From assembly GCA_009843505.1 (NCBI GenBank), contig VYDI01000019.1, positions 152,572 to 216,571 on the forward strand: a stretch of DNA of 64,000 nucleotides, written 5' to 3'. The stretch comes from Holophagales bacterium (GTDB lineage Bacteria > Acidobacteriota > Thermoanaerobaculia > Multivoradales > Multivoraceae). The notes under the pieces were generated by a model, which did no database searches, was not told where the DNA came from, and worked only from the letters and a program-made list of their open reading frames with translations. This document shows, piece after piece, positions 54,609 to 64,000 of the stretch. Numbering within the stretch: the stretch's first letter is position 1; each line of letters begins with the position of its first letter. The translations under genes were made by a program, and so were the position numbers.

Positions 54609-57187
54609 CGCGGGGAAGGAACGCCCCCGACAGCAAGGCCGCCGGCCGCAGGCCGGCGACCTTCGCCCTCCTCCTCCTCATCACAACCACAGCCGCCGTC
54701 GCCCAGGACCCCACGCTCGACCGCCGCCACGCCGACTTCCTCGACGCCGTCGACCCGATCCTCTCCGACACGGAGCGCCGGGTGTTCGGCGAACTCCGCC
54801 ACGCCTACCAGCGCGACGCCTTCATGCAGCGCTTCTGGGCCGTCCGCGACCCGTTCCCCGAGACGCCGCAGAACGAGTTCCGCGAGCGCTTTGAGCAGGC
54901 CGTCGAAACCGCCGTGGAGCGCTTCGGCGACGCCCGGGACGACCGCTTCGAGTCCCTTCTGCTGCACGGCGAGCCGCTCCGCACCTTCCGCACCACCTGC
55001 GATCTGCTGCGCACGCTCGACGTCTGGCACTACCCGCACAGCCCGGCCGTGGGCGGCGAGTTCTACCTCATCTTCCTCCGCCAGGGCGGCGGCTTCCGTC
55101 TGTGGAAGGCCGCCGACGGATTCTCCTCGCTGCTCGCCTTCGCCACCGTTTCGACGGACCGGGACGCCCAGCTCCGGGAGATCAACCGCCGGTGCTCGCG
55201 CGGCGGCGACCTGCTCAGCGCCTTCGGCCTGGCGCTCGACTGGCAGGCGATTGGCGCCGAGGCGCCCGAACCCGGCCGGGCCAACGACGAGTGGGCGCTG
55301 GCCTTCCTCGACCGCAGCACGGAGACGCCCGACGGCGCGGAGGCGCTGCCGGCCGGGATCACGCTCCGCTACCCGGGCCGCCGCGGCAACCGCACCGTGG
55401 TGCAGGCGATCGTCGGGATCGACCCGGCGCACCTGCCGGAACCGGGAGACGAAGCGCGGCGCTTCGTGCTCGACGGCGAGGTCCTGCGCCGGGGCGAGCT
55501 GTTCGAGAGCTTTCGCTACCGCTTCGAGCCGCCGGCGCGGACGGCCGGTAGCGACGCCGCGGCGTCGATCCCGCTCGTCACGCAGCGCTACCTGCGGCCG
55601 GGTCCCTACCGGCTGGTGGTCAAGGTGCGGGAGCTGGAGGCCGACCGGTTCTTCGGAGGCAGCACCGAGATCGAAGTGCCCTTGGTAGCGAGAAGCGAAG
55701 CCGGCGACGTTTCTCCGCCGCCTGCGGCGGCAGCGGGTCAGAAGACCCGCGCACCCAGTGGGTCCCATACCCACATACCCGACTGGCTCGCCGAAGCGAA
55801 CGCCGTCAGCCCCCGCTTCATCGACTCACAAGACGACCACACCGTACGGATCCACGCCCTGCCGGAACGCCTGATCACCGGCCGGGTCCGGATCGGCGCC
55901 GACGCCGACGGGCCGGACATTCACCACCTGGCCTTCTCGCTCGACGGCCGCGAACTGATCAGCAAGCGGCGGCCGCCCTACCAGGTCGAGATCGACGTCG
56001 GCACCGCGCCCCGGGCGCACTCCCTGCGAGTCGACGCCTACGACGCGCAGGGCGGCCTCCTGGCGACGGACGAGGTGACGATCAACTCGGGGCCGCACCG
56101 CTTCACGGTCCGCCTCACTTCGCCCCAGCGCGGCGCCACCCACACCAGCAGCGTGCGCGCGGTGGCCGAGGTGGAAGCGCCCCGCCACGAGCGGCTCAAC
56201 CGGGTCGAGTTCTTCCTGAACGACACCCGCACCGCCACTCTCTACCAGCCGCCGTTCGAGCAGCCGATCGGGATCGATCCGACCGAACCCCTCTCCTACG
56301 TTCGCGCGGTCGCCTACCTCGAGACCGGGGCCTGGGCCGAGGACCTCGTCTTCGTCAACTCGCGCAATCTGGTCGAGGAGGTCGAGGTCGCCCTGGTCGA
56401 GCTCTACACCTCCGTCACCGACCGTTCCGGCACACCCGTCGCCGGGCTGGTCGAGTCCGACTTCGAGGTCTTCGTCGACGGCGAGCGCCAGGTCCTGCAG
56501 CGCTTCGACAGCGCCGCCAACCAGCCGGTCCACGCCGGCATCCTGTTCGACACCTCGATGTCGATGGATCAGCGGCTGGAGGCGGCCGAGGAGGCGGCGC
56601 TCCACTTCTTCGAACTCGTCCTCGGCCCACATGACCGCGCCTGCCTGATCACATTCAACGACCAGCCCGAGCTGGCCGTCGGCTTCACCGGTTCGAAGGA
56701 GGCGCTGGCCGGCGGCCTCGCCGACCTCGTGGCGGAAGGCGAGACCGCGCTCTACGACAGCATCCTCTACTCCCTGTACTACTTCGGCGGACTGCGCGGG
56801 AAGCGGGCCCTGATCCTGCTCACCGACGGCGGAGACTCCAGCAGCGAGTACCGCTTCGACGACGTGCTGGAGTTCGCCCGCCGCTCCCAGGTGGCGATCT
56901 ACAGCATCGGCATCGACATCGACCGGCGCGAGCTCATGTTCCGCGGCCGCCTGCAGCAGCTCTGCGACGAAACCGGCGGCCGCTGCTTCTTCATCACCGG
57001 AGCGTCCGAGCTGCCGCGGGTCTACGAGCGGATCGAGACCGAGGTCCGCTCCCAGTACGTGCTCGTGTTCGAGTCGCCGGAAGGCGAGCGCGACGCCTTC
57101 CGCAAGGTCGAAGTGAAGCTGAACGATCCCCGCGCCCGCGGCAGACGCGGCCTCAAGGTCCAGCACCTGCCCGGGTACTTCCAGTGA
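54605..57187 (+). CDS. Secreted GWxTD and VWA domain protein 2
   Basis: This 860-residue paralogue has the same order: a signal peptide (FALLLLITTTAAVAQ), GWxTD region (FLDAVDPILSDTERR, HAYQRDAFMQRFWAVRDPFP, LLHGEPL), Ig-like middle and VWA domain with MIDAS DTSMS at D649, followed by TFNDQPEL and LLTDGGDSSS. Residues about 369-388 (SPPPAAAAGQKTRAPSGSHT) are encoded by the palindromic repeat C and form a low-complexity linker that the first paralogue lacks. The GTG at 54605 overlaps the previous stop (GTGA), and the maf start overlaps its own stop. The pair likely acts together, perhaps as a heteromer. Function unknown. Confidence 0.86.
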   Translation: MTRGRNAPDSKAAGRRPATFALLLLITTTAAVAQDPTLDRRHADFLDAVDPILSDTERRVFGELRHAYQRDAFMQRFWAVRDPFPETPQNEFRERFEQAVETAVERFGDARDDRFESLLLHGEPLRTFRTTCDLLRTLDVWHYPHSPAVGGEFYLIFLRQGGGFRLWKAADGFSSLLAFATVSTDRDAQLREINRRCSRGGDLLSAFGLALDWQAIGAEAPEPGRANDEWALAFLDRSTETPDGAEALPAGITLRYPGRRGNRTVVQAIVGIDPAHLPEPGDEARRFVLDGEVLRRGELFESFRYRFEPPARTAGSDAAASIPLVTQRYLRPGPYRLVVKVRELEADRFFGGSTEIEVPLVARSEAGDVSPPPAAAAGQKTRAPSGSHTHIPDWLAEANAVSPRFIDSQDDHTVRIHALPERLITGRVRIGADADGPDIHHLAFSLDGRELISKRRPPYQVEIDVGTAPRAHSLRVDAYDAQGGLLATDEVTINSGPHRFTVRLTSPQRGATHTSSVRAVAEVEAPRHERLNRVEFFLNDTRTATLYQPPFEQPIGIDPTEPLSYVRAVAYLETGAWAEDLVFVNSRNLVEEVEVALVELYTSVTDRSGTPVAGLVESDFEVFVDGERQVLQRFDSAANQPVHAGILFDTSMSMDQRLEAAEEAALHFFELVLGPHDRACLITFNDQPELAVGFTGSKEALAGGLADLVAEGETALYDSILYSLYYFGGLRGKRALILLTDGGDSSSEYRFDDVLEFARRSQVAIYSIGIDIDRRELMFRGRLQQLCDETGGRCFFITGASELPRVYERIETEVRSQYVLVFESPEGERDAFRKVEVKLNDPRARGRRGLKVQHLPGYFQ
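55715..55763 (+). repeat. Palindromic repeat, copy C (inside GWxTD protein 2 coding sequence)
   Basis: Hairpins are 55717-55731 (gccgcc, tgc, ggcggc) and 55733-55750 (gcgggtc, agaa, gacccgc), followed by gcacccagtggg. The reading frame stays open through it, adding a Pro/Ala linker. Confidence 0.82.
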
Positions 57188-57771
57188 GCGCTCCCGGCCG
57201 TCTCGTCCTCGCCTCGGCCTCCCCCCGCCGGCGCGAGCTCCTCGCGTCCCTCGACCTCGACTTCACCGTCCGCCCGCCGACGGTCGACGAAACGCCCCAC
57301 CCCGGCGAACGCCCCCGCGACCTCGTCCGCCGGCTCGCCCGGGAGAAAGCCGAAGCCGCCGCCCGCGACGGCGAGTGGGTCCTGGCCGCCGACACCATCG
57401 TCGTCGAGGACGGCGCCATTCTCGGCAAGCCGGCCGACCGCGACGAGGCCCGGACGATGCTCGAACGCCTCCAGGGCCGCTGGCACCTCGTGCTGACCGG
57501 CACGGCCCTTCGCCCGCCCGCGGGCGACACCCTCCACGCGGTCGAGAGCACGCGCGTCCTGTTCGCCGAACTGACCCCCGAACAGATCGACTGGTACGCC
57601 GCCACCGGCGAGCCCGACGACAAGGCCGGCGCCTACGCCGTCCAGGGCCTCGGCAGCCTGTTCATCCTCGAGATCGACGGCAACTACAGCAACGTCGTGG
57701 GGTTGCCGTTGCCGACGGTGAGGCAGTTGTTCGAGGGGGCGGGGAGTGACGTGAGGGCGTTTCGGCGATAG
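57184..57771 (+). CDS. maf: Maf-family nucleoside triphosphate pyrophosphatase
   Basis: Maf proteins hydrolyse dTTP, UTP and related non-canonical nucleotides and can affect septum formation. The 195-residue protein has LVLASASPRRRELL, a KAEAAARDG segment, VLAADTIVVEDG, GKPADRDEARTML, and TGEPDDKAGAYAVQGLG. Length is typical. The start is GTG at 57184, overlapping the preceding stop as GTGA. It ends seven bases before the convergent phosphoglycerate mutase gene. Confidence 0.94.
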   Translation: MSAPGRLVLASASPRRRELLASLDLDFTVRPPTVDETPHPGERPRDLVRRLAREKAEAAARDGEWVLAADTIVVEDGAILGKPADRDEARTMLERLQGRWHLVLTGTALRPPAGDTLHAVESTRVLFAELTPEQIDWYAATGEPDDKAGAYAVQGLGSLFILEIDGNYSNVVGLPLPTVRQLFEGAGSDVRAFRR

Positions 57772-57778
57772 TCGCCGG

Positions 57779-59032
57779 CTAGGCGCCGAACTTCGCCAGT
57801 TTGCCGGCGTTCGCCAGCAGCAGGCCCATCAGGTCGCTTGCCGGGATTGTTCCGATCGCGCCGCGGATCGCCTCGATTTCGGTGAACCGGGCGCACTCGT
57901 CGACGAAGCAGTTCTCCGACCGCAGGAGCAGCGGCACGGGGTGCCAACTGTGGGCCTTCATCGGCGCCGGCGTGGAGTGGTCGCCGGTGATCGCCAGCAC
58001 GTCCGGACCCAGGTCGAGGAGCCGGGGCAGCAGGACGTCGACGGATTCGATCACACCGGCCTTGGCCGCGAGATCGCCGTCCTCGCCGGCCATGTCCGTG
58101 CCCTTGACGTGGAGGAAGAAGTAGTCGAAGTCGGACCAGCGCTCTTCGAGCCGGTCGAGCACGTCGCCGAAGCTCTTGCCGCAGTCGACGATCTCCATGC
58201 CGCAGACCTTCGCCACGCCGCGGTAGAGCGGGTAGCCGGCCAGCGCCGCCGCCCGCAGACCGTAGAGATCGCCGACGCCGGGCAGCACCGGCAGCTTCGA
58301 GAAGCCGCGCAGCAGGAAGCTGTTGGCGCGCTCCTCGTCCCGAAGCTCCGCCTGGAGCGCCGCTACCGCCGGGGCGATCCGGTCGGCGGTCCCCCGGGCC
58401 GATTCGCCGGCGCCGCCGGCCGCCTGGACGGGCAGCGGGGCCACGCCGAGCCGCTGCGGGTCCGTGTCCGCCAGACCCGGGTCGAGCGGCGGCGTCCCGT
58501 CGGCGGCCCGGAACAGGAGAACGAACCGGTAGGCCTCGCCGGGGTGGACCTCGATCTCGATGCCGTCGCCGAGCGCGTCGACGGCCGCCTCGATCCGGCG
58601 AGCGAGCCGGGCGCAGAGCCGCTCCCCCTCCGCCGTCGGGATCCGCCCGGCGCGCCGGTCCGTCAGCAAGCCGGCCGCGTCGACGGTCGCGAAGTTGCCT
58701 CTCGCCACGACCGTTTCGGGGGAAAGCTCGAGCCCAAGGCCCAGCGCCTCGAGCACGCCGCGGCCGATGTCCACCTCAGGCGACGTCGGTTCGTAGCCGA
58801 ACAGGGCGAGGTGGCCCGGTCCGCTGCCAGGCGTGATGCCGGCGCCGACCGGCACCAGCCGGCCCAGCGCCGACCGGGCCGCCAGCCGGTCGAGGTTGGG
58901 CGTCCGCGCCTCGTCCAGGGCGGTCCGCGGCTGAGCGTCCGTTCGCAGGTCGCCAACGCCGTCGAGCACCAGCAGCACGATCCGGCGCTCGTTCGGTTGC
59001 GCCAGCCGGCTCAGGATCTCCTGCCGCCCCAT
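57779..59032 (-). CDS. apgM: 2,3-bisphosphoglycerate-independent phosphoglycerate mutase, archaeal type
   Basis: The product of 417 residues belongs to the alkaline phosphatase superfamily aPGAM branch: IVLLVLDGVGDLRT with the first metal-binding aspartate, RTPNLDRLAARSALG, GPGHLALFGYEP with the catalytic serine/threonine region, KVCGMEIVDCGKSFGD, FFLHVKGTDMAGEDGD, and ITGDHSTPAPMKAHSWHPVPLLL. It interconverts 3- and 2-phosphoglycerate in glycolysis. An upstream GTG at 59047 overlaps the previous stop as GTGA and would add five residues; ATG 59032 has GGGGG at six bases and was chosen. Function is well supported. Confidence 0.9.
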   Translation of the reverse strand: MGRQEILSRLAQPNERRIVLLVLDGVGDLRTDAQPRTALDEARTPNLDRLAARSALGRLVPVGAGITPGSGPGHLALFGYEPTSPEVDIGRGVLEALGLGLELSPETVVARGNFATVDAAGLLTDRRAGRIPTAEGERLCARLARRIEAAVDALGDGIEIEVHPGEAYRFVLLFRAADGTPPLDPGLADTDPQRLGVAPLPVQAAGGAGESARGTADRIAPAVAALQAELRDEERANSFLLRGFSKLPVLPGVGDLYGLRAAALAGYPLYRGVAKVCGMEIVDCGKSFGDVLDRLEERWSDFDYFFLHVKGTDMAGEDGDLAAKAGVIESVDVLLPRLLDLGPDVLAITGDHSTPAPMKAHSWHPVPLLLRSENCFVDECARFTEIEAIRGAIGTIPASDLMGLLLANAGKLAKFGA

Positions 59033-59043
59033 GGCAGCCCCCG

Positions 59044-59460
59044 TCACGCGACGAAGTAGGCCGACGCGCGGACCTGCAGCCGCGCCCGCGGCTGGAAGCC
59101 GCCGCCGTGCAGCCGGAACGCCGAATCCCCGGACAGCACCGGCAGGACGATCCAGCCGTCGAAGCTCTCGCCCCGGTTGTAGGGCGAGACGACGGGCTCC
59201 AGTTCAGCCAGCCGGGTCCAGTGGCCGTTCTCCGAGAAGTTCGCCCGCAGCTCGAGGTAGGCCTTGTCGAGATCGATGTTCTTGCCGTCCCGTGGGTGCC
59301 ACACGGACACGACGAAGCGCATCTCGTCGTAGCGGCGGGTGTCCACGCGCTCGCCGCCGAGGTGCTTGAGCGCATAGACGAACGCGCCCTTGCTGTCCGT
59401 GGCAAAGATCTCCGTCGTGGCCTCGAAGGTCACGTGGAGCGGCTGGGTGTTCTGGCTCAA
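59044..59460 (-). CDS. Conserved-looking small protein of unknown function
   Basis: The 138-residue frame begins TTG at 59460, directly after the stop of the macro-domain gene, and ends next to the phosphoglycerate mutase start. The protein has a mixed beta composition (TFEATTEIFATDSKGAFVYAL, MRFVVSVWHPRDGKNI, AYLELRANFSENGHW, SFDGWIVLPVLSGDSAFRLHGG, ARLQVRASAYFVA), suggesting a small sandwich or jelly-roll-like fold. No motif or family was recognised. Tight packing between two real genes and sensible composition support translation. The TTG start is uncertain. Confidence 0.68.
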   Translation of the reverse strand: MSQNTQPLHVTFEATTEIFATDSKGAFVYALKHLGGERVDTRRYDEMRFVVSVWHPRDGKNIDLDKAYLELRANFSENGHWTRLAELEPVVSPYNRGESFDGWIVLPVLSGDSAFRLHGGGFQPRARLQVRASAYFVA

Positions 59461-59976
59461 TCAGCGGAAGCCGCGGCGCAGCTCGTTGCGGAACGTCTGG
59501 AAGTTCTTCTCGCCGTGGAGGCAGACGACGACGCGCTCCAGCTTCGTGCCGCCCTGCAGATACCGATGCACCTCGGTGAGCAGGATGCGGGCGCAGCGGT
59601 CGACGGGGTAGCCGAAGATGCCGGTGGAGATCGCCGGGATCGCGATCGTGCGCTGGCCGTTGCGGTCGGCCAGGGCCAGCGACGCGCGCACGGCGGCGGC
59701 GAGCTTGCGGTCCTCGTCGCCCTCGCCCATCCGCGGGCCGACCGCGTGGATCACCTGCTTCGCCTTCAGCGTGCCCGCGCCGGTCATCACCGCGGTGCCG
59801 ACCGGCGTGCCGCCGATCCGGTTGCATTCGTCCTGGATCGACGTGCCGCCCTTCTCGCGGACGGCGCCGGCGACGCCGCCGCCGAGCTGCAGCTCCTCGT
59901 TCGCCGGGTTGACGATCGCGTCGACCTTCAGCTCCGTGATGTCGCCCTCGATCAGCTCGAGCAGCGTGTCGTTCAT
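59461..59976 (-). CDS. Macro-domain protein, O-acetyl-ADP-ribose deacetylase-like
   Basis: The 171-residue protein has the macro-domain signatures IVNPANEELQLGGGVAGAV, GTAVMTGAG, VIHAVGP and IPAISTGIFGYP, matching YmdB/MacroD-type enzymes that remove ADP-ribose or deacetylate O-acetyl-ADP-ribose. The ATG at 59976 is the natural start; a TTG frame extending to 60009 is not supported. It is followed directly by the small unknown gene and phosphoglycerate mutase in one unit, all on the minus strand. An ADP-ribosylating toxin or sirtuin is not visible nearby. Confidence 0.92.
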   Translation of the reverse strand: MNDTLLELIEGDITELKVDAIVNPANEELQLGGGVAGAVREKGGTSIQDECNRIGGTPVGTAVMTGAGTLKAKQVIHAVGPRMGEGDEDRKLAAAVRASLALADRNGQRTIAIPAISTGIFGYPVDRCARILLTEVHRYLQGGTKLERVVVCLHGEKNFQTFRNELRRGFR

Positions 59977-60083
59977 TCTGACGGCCACTACCTGATCTCC
60001 AACTGCCAAAGCTCTGACAAGTCGCGGGATTCTATCGCAGTTGCGCTGGCTCGCATGGAACTGGCCGCCAGGGCGGAGCCGGC

Positions 60084-61429
<1,346 letters not shown>

Positions 61430-61433
<4 letters not shown>

Positions 61434-62476
61434 GCCTTCACCAGCCAGCCGCCGACGTCCCTGCCATCAGCATCAGTCACCCGCACCCACAGGTCCGACC
61501 TGGCACCGCCGACGACATCCGCCGGCACCTCGAAGCCGGCAGCCTCACTCGCCGCGACGCGACACGCGGTGGCCGGAGCGCCCAGCGGCAACGGCGTCAC
61601 CTCGACCCAGACCTCGTCGCCGGCCGGCTCGCCACCGAGCGGAACGACCTCTTCGAAGCGCCGCGGCACCCGCTCCAGGCGGCGCAGCAGCGCCGCGAAC
61701 CACGCCCCGTAGCGACGGCGCCGGAAACGCTCCGCCGACTCCTCGAACCACAACTGGGCCCGCGGTTCCCGCTTCGCGCTCTGGTCGTAGGCGTGGACGC
61801 AGCGCGCCGAGGGCGCCAGCACCGCCCGGACGCCTCTGCTCCGCGCCCGCAGCAGCCACTCCGTCTCCTCGAAGTAGAGCCGGAAGCCCTCGTCGAACCG
61901 CCCCGCGCGCCGCCAGCCATCCCGGGTCACCGCCAGGCAGGCGCCGGTCAGCTCGTAGCAGGTCACCGGTTCCCCGGCCTGCCAGAAAGCGCGGGCGCGA
62001 CGGCGCCACCGGCGACGGAAGGAACGGCCCCAGGCCGGCGAGCGCTCAGCCCAGGCCGCATCGAGCTCGGCCCGCCGCGTCCGGAGCGCCTGCGGCGGCA
62101 GCATTAGCCGGCAGCCTTCGTCCCAGAACAGCCGCGGCCCCGCGATGCCGGCGCCGTCCAGCGCGTCGACCAGGGCGCGCAGGCAACCGGGCCCGACCGT
62201 TACGTCGGCGTTCATCAGCAGCAGCACGTCGCCCGTCGCGTGCTCCACGCCGAGATTGACGCCGGCGGCGTAGCCGAGATTCTCGCCCGGTCGGAGCACA
62301 CGCGCGTCCAGGCCCTCCGGCGCCGACTCTCCGGCCGTCGATGCCGACGCGGCGCCGTTGTCGACCACGATCACCTCGAGCGACAGCGACGACGCCCGCG
62401 CGTCCTCGTGCAGCGCCGCCACCGCGGCCTCGAGGTGCCGCGGCGTCCGGTAGTGGACGATGACCGCGGAGATCAT
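61430..62476 (-). CDS. Glycosyltransferase family 2
   Basis: The 348-residue product begins with the GT2 Rossmann-like strand AVIVHYRTPRHLEAAV, then VIVVDNGAA, GENLGYAAGVNLG, LLLMNADVTV with the DxD-like NAD motif, YELTGACLAV and RFDEGFRLYFEETEW, which is the acceptor/catalytic segment of rhamnosyltransferase-like enzymes. It should add a sugar to a growing polysaccharide. The ATG at 62476 is chosen because the conserved strand follows at once; ATG at 62515 would add 13 residues overlapping the permease gene. Its stop overlaps the acetyltransferase start. Confidence 0.88.
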
Positions 62477-62492
62477 CACTGTCGCTGCGCCG

Positions 62493-63284
62493 TCAGATCT
62501 CGTCGGCGAGGCCATGCTTCAGGCGGGCGAACACCGCGCCGCCGAAGACCACGGCGGCAATCGTGGCCGCGAGCAACGGCGTCAGGCTCACTGGCACCCC
62601 GCCCCCGAGAAATGCCGCGCGGTAGAGGTAGACCAGGCCGGTCAGAGGGTTCCACTCGAGGAACCTCACGTAGGGCGCGGGGATGACATGCACCGAGTAG
62701 ATGATCGGCGTCACGAAGAACCAGGCGTTCAGAACCAGGTTCGCGGCCTGGGCGGTGTCGCGGAAGTAGGCGTTCGCCGCCGCCAGCCCCAGACCGAGAC
62801 CGAACGCCAGCGCCGCCTGCAGCGGAACCGCAACGAGCAGCAGCGGCAGGCTCGCCACGGAGAGCTCGCCGATCACGGCCAGGATCACGATGAACGCCGC
62901 GACGCCGACCGAAGCGTGCAGCAGCGCGCCGATCACCAACGACGCCACCAGCAACTCGGCCGGCAACCGCATCTTCTTGACCAGGTCCGCGTTGTCCGTG
63001 ATCGCCGACGCCGAGCGGCTGACTCCCTCGTGAAGCGCGATCCACGGCAGCAGGCCGCAGAACAGGAAGACGGCGAAGTTCTGCGTCCGCTCGTCCTCGA
63101 GCGAGAACCGCAGCAGAAACGAGAACACGTAGGTGAACAGCAGGAGCTGCCACAGCGGGTTCAGCAGCGACCAGACCAGCCCCAATGCCGAACCCGCGTA
63201 GCGCGACCGCACGTTGCGGACGACGAGTTCGCGCAGCAGGAAAAGGTGCTGCCTGCGACGCCTGACACTGGACGCGATCGTCAC
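62493..63284 (-). CDS. ABC-2 type polysaccharide export permease (Wzm/TagG-like)
   Basis: The 263-residue protein is an integral membrane protein with six hydrophobic segments and the ABC-2 family patterns VRSRYAGSALGLVWSLLNPLWQ near the N-terminus and AWFFVTPIIYSVHVIP with WNPLTGLVYLYR at the end. It probably exports polysaccharide or O-antigen with a partner ATPase. No ATPase gene is in the adjacent region seen here, so it may lie elsewhere. The GTG at 63284 is seven bases after the stop of the truncated PKD protein. Confidence 0.9.
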   Translation of the reverse strand: MTIASSVRRRRQHLFLLRELVVRNVRSRYAGSALGLVWSLLNPLWQLLLFTYVFSFLLRFSLEDERTQNFAVFLFCGLLPWIALHEGVSRSASAITDNADLVKKMRLPAELLVASLVIGALLHASVGVAAFIVILAVIGELSVASLPLLLVAVPLQAALAFGLGLGLAAANAYFRDTAQAANLVLNAWFFVTPIIYSVHVIPAPYVRFLEWNPLTGLVYLYRAAFLGGGVPVSLTPLLAATIAAVVFGGAVFARLKHGLADEI

Positions 63285-63291
63285 CGGCCGA

Positions 63292-64000
63292 TTATCCCCG
63301 ACACGCGTCCGGGAAGGCCTTCGCGTCCGTGATCGCGGGCGCCGGGTTGCCGGGCTCGTTCGTGTACTCGCGCGCCGTGCCGTCCACCGTGTCCGTCACC
63401 GTGATCCGGTAACCGAGGTCCGTGGTCGCGGCGCCGAAGACCCAGACGTGCCCGTTGGCATCACAGCCGTCGAGCACCTTGATCAGCATTTCCCAATTGT
63501 CCGCGTCGAAGAACCGGAACATGCCGGATTCGTTCGTGCCCGCGCGCACCACGGTCGCGGAGGCGGGTTCCCCGCCAGTGCTCCAGTACTCGGTTCGCAC
63601 TTCGAAGCGTGAGTCCAGCAGGCAGAGCGTTGCGGCGCCGGGCTCGCAATCGCCGGCAGCGTCGGAGGCGCGGACCAGCAGGTCCCGGCTCGCCGTCGAG
63701 GTGGCGCCGGCGCCGGTCACGGTGAGCATCAGCCGGTAGAACCCGGGTGAAGCCCAGGCGTGGCGCGGGTTCCGCACCCGCGAGGTCTCCCCGTCCCCGA
63801 AGTCCCAGGTGCGCCTCGACACCGTGCCCGTGCTCGCGTCCCGGACGGTAACCGGCTCGCCGGTGTAGGCGACGCACAGGTCGTCCGCGCACTCCGCGTC
63901 CAGTTCGATGGCCGCCGTGGGCGGCCTGGGCGGCGGCGGTGGCTCAGGTTCCGGCTCCGGCTCCGGCTGAGGGGGCGCCCCCCCGCCTCCACCTCCACCC
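63292..64000 (-). CDS. PKD-domain protein, 5' end beyond the window
   Basis: The open frame covers about 236 residues to the stop at 63292 and continues beyond 64000. It starts in a Gly-rich, then Glu-Pro repeat and poly-Pro linker, passes AAIELDAECADDLC, a PKD domain with WDFGDGETS and HAWASPGFYRLML, and a C-terminal domain with SRFEVRTEYW, ESGMFRFFDADNWEMLIKVLDG, NGHVWVFGA and RITVTDTVDG. The last domain recalls C-terminal domains of secreted PKD proteins in Acidobacteriota, from memory only. It is the first visible gene of the operon that includes the permease, glycosyltransferase and acetyltransferase. It is likely secreted and surface-bound. Confidence 0.83.
   Translation of the reverse strand, partial: GGGGGGGAPPQPEPEPEPEPPPPPRPPTAAIELDAECADDLCVAYTGEPVTVRDASTGTVSRRTWDFGDGETSRVRNPRHAWASPGFYRLMLTVTGAGATSTASRDLLVRASDAAGDCEPGAATLCLLDSRFEVRTEYWSTGGEPASATVVRAGTNESGMFRFFDADNWEMLIKVLDGCDANGHVWVFGAATTDLGYRITVTDTVDGTAREYTNEPGNPAPAITDAKAFPDACRG

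Noticed and set aside
54641..54657. Hairpin gccggcc-gca-ggccggc as a fifth palindromic repeat copy
   Set aside because: Only one hairpin is present, without the neighbouring gcgggtc-agaa type stem, so it is probably a chance GC palindrome in the signal-peptide region.

Overview
The window is GC-rich (about 70% by eye), densely coding bacterial chromosome. It shows no insertion sequence, prophage or CRISPR array. The best taxonomic guess, by inference only, is an Acidobacteriota lineage, perhaps Thermoanaerobaculia-like. It rests on a tandem pair of secreted GWxTD/VWA proteins, several secreted PKD/Ig-type proteins, a heme/copper monooxygenase-like protein, the tgt-yajC-secD-secF-rel order and heavy use of GTG/TTG starts. 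Many genes overlap by 4 bases (ATGA, GTGA, TTGA, CTGA). Convergent genes end on shared or abutting stop codons with almost no terminator space.

Layout, left to right. 1-5006 (minus): a truncated shikimate kinase, a 38-residue membrane peptide, thiE, accC, accB, a tiny TPR protein and two related secreted Ig/PKD proteins. 5117-5288: a 172-base element bounded by a 33-base perfect inverted repeat. 5299-12548 (minus): rel, secF, secD, yajC, tgt and a LolA-like carrier. 12588-13772 (plus): an HD phosphohydrolase. 13739-22998 (minus): trmB, a mannose-1-phosphate guanylyltransferase, an iodotyrosine-deiodinase-like flavoprotein, a DsbA-like protein, holB, tmk and an unassigned trio (halogenase-like flavoprotein, radical SAM protein, asparagine-synthase-like protein). 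23079-26596: a lipoprotein, a GspF/PilC protein, moeA and an FmdB zinc ribbon. 26656-27666: selenocysteine tRNA with a truncated tandem copy, a lipoprotein and tRNA-Ala(GGC). 27698-31159: a small barrel protein, ComF and a large outer-membrane protein.

31516-35708 is a multi-pass histidine kinase plus an NtrC-type regulator, preceded by a possible sigma-54 promoter and an upstream dyad. 35705-42134 (minus) holds a nuclease-like protein, a hydantoinase/ureidopropionase-type pair, a ParDE toxin-antitoxin module, an amidohydrolase, an NTF2-like secreted protein and the heme/copper protein. 42234-44576 encodes a sensor kinase fused to an OmpR-type regulator, with direct repeats at its start. 44577-51951 carries translation and cell-wall housekeeping (prmC, prfA, a lytic transglycosylase, rsmI, mnmA, cysteine desulfurase). 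52029-57771 is the GWxTD/VWA pair plus maf. 57779-64000 (minus) holds a phosphoglycerate mutase, a small unknown, a macro-domain protein and a polysaccharide-type cluster (acetyltransferase, glycosyltransferase, ABC-2 permease) downstream of a truncated PKD protein.

The most novel signal is a dispersed palindromic repeat family with four copies (14439, 21564, 27503, 55715). It has adjacent hairpins whose stems change in a compensatory way. Three copies appear to be translated in frame as parts of proteins: the TrmB N-terminus, the radical SAM N-terminus and the middle of the second GWxTD protein. This resembles Rickettsia palindromic elements in style but is not that family by sequence.
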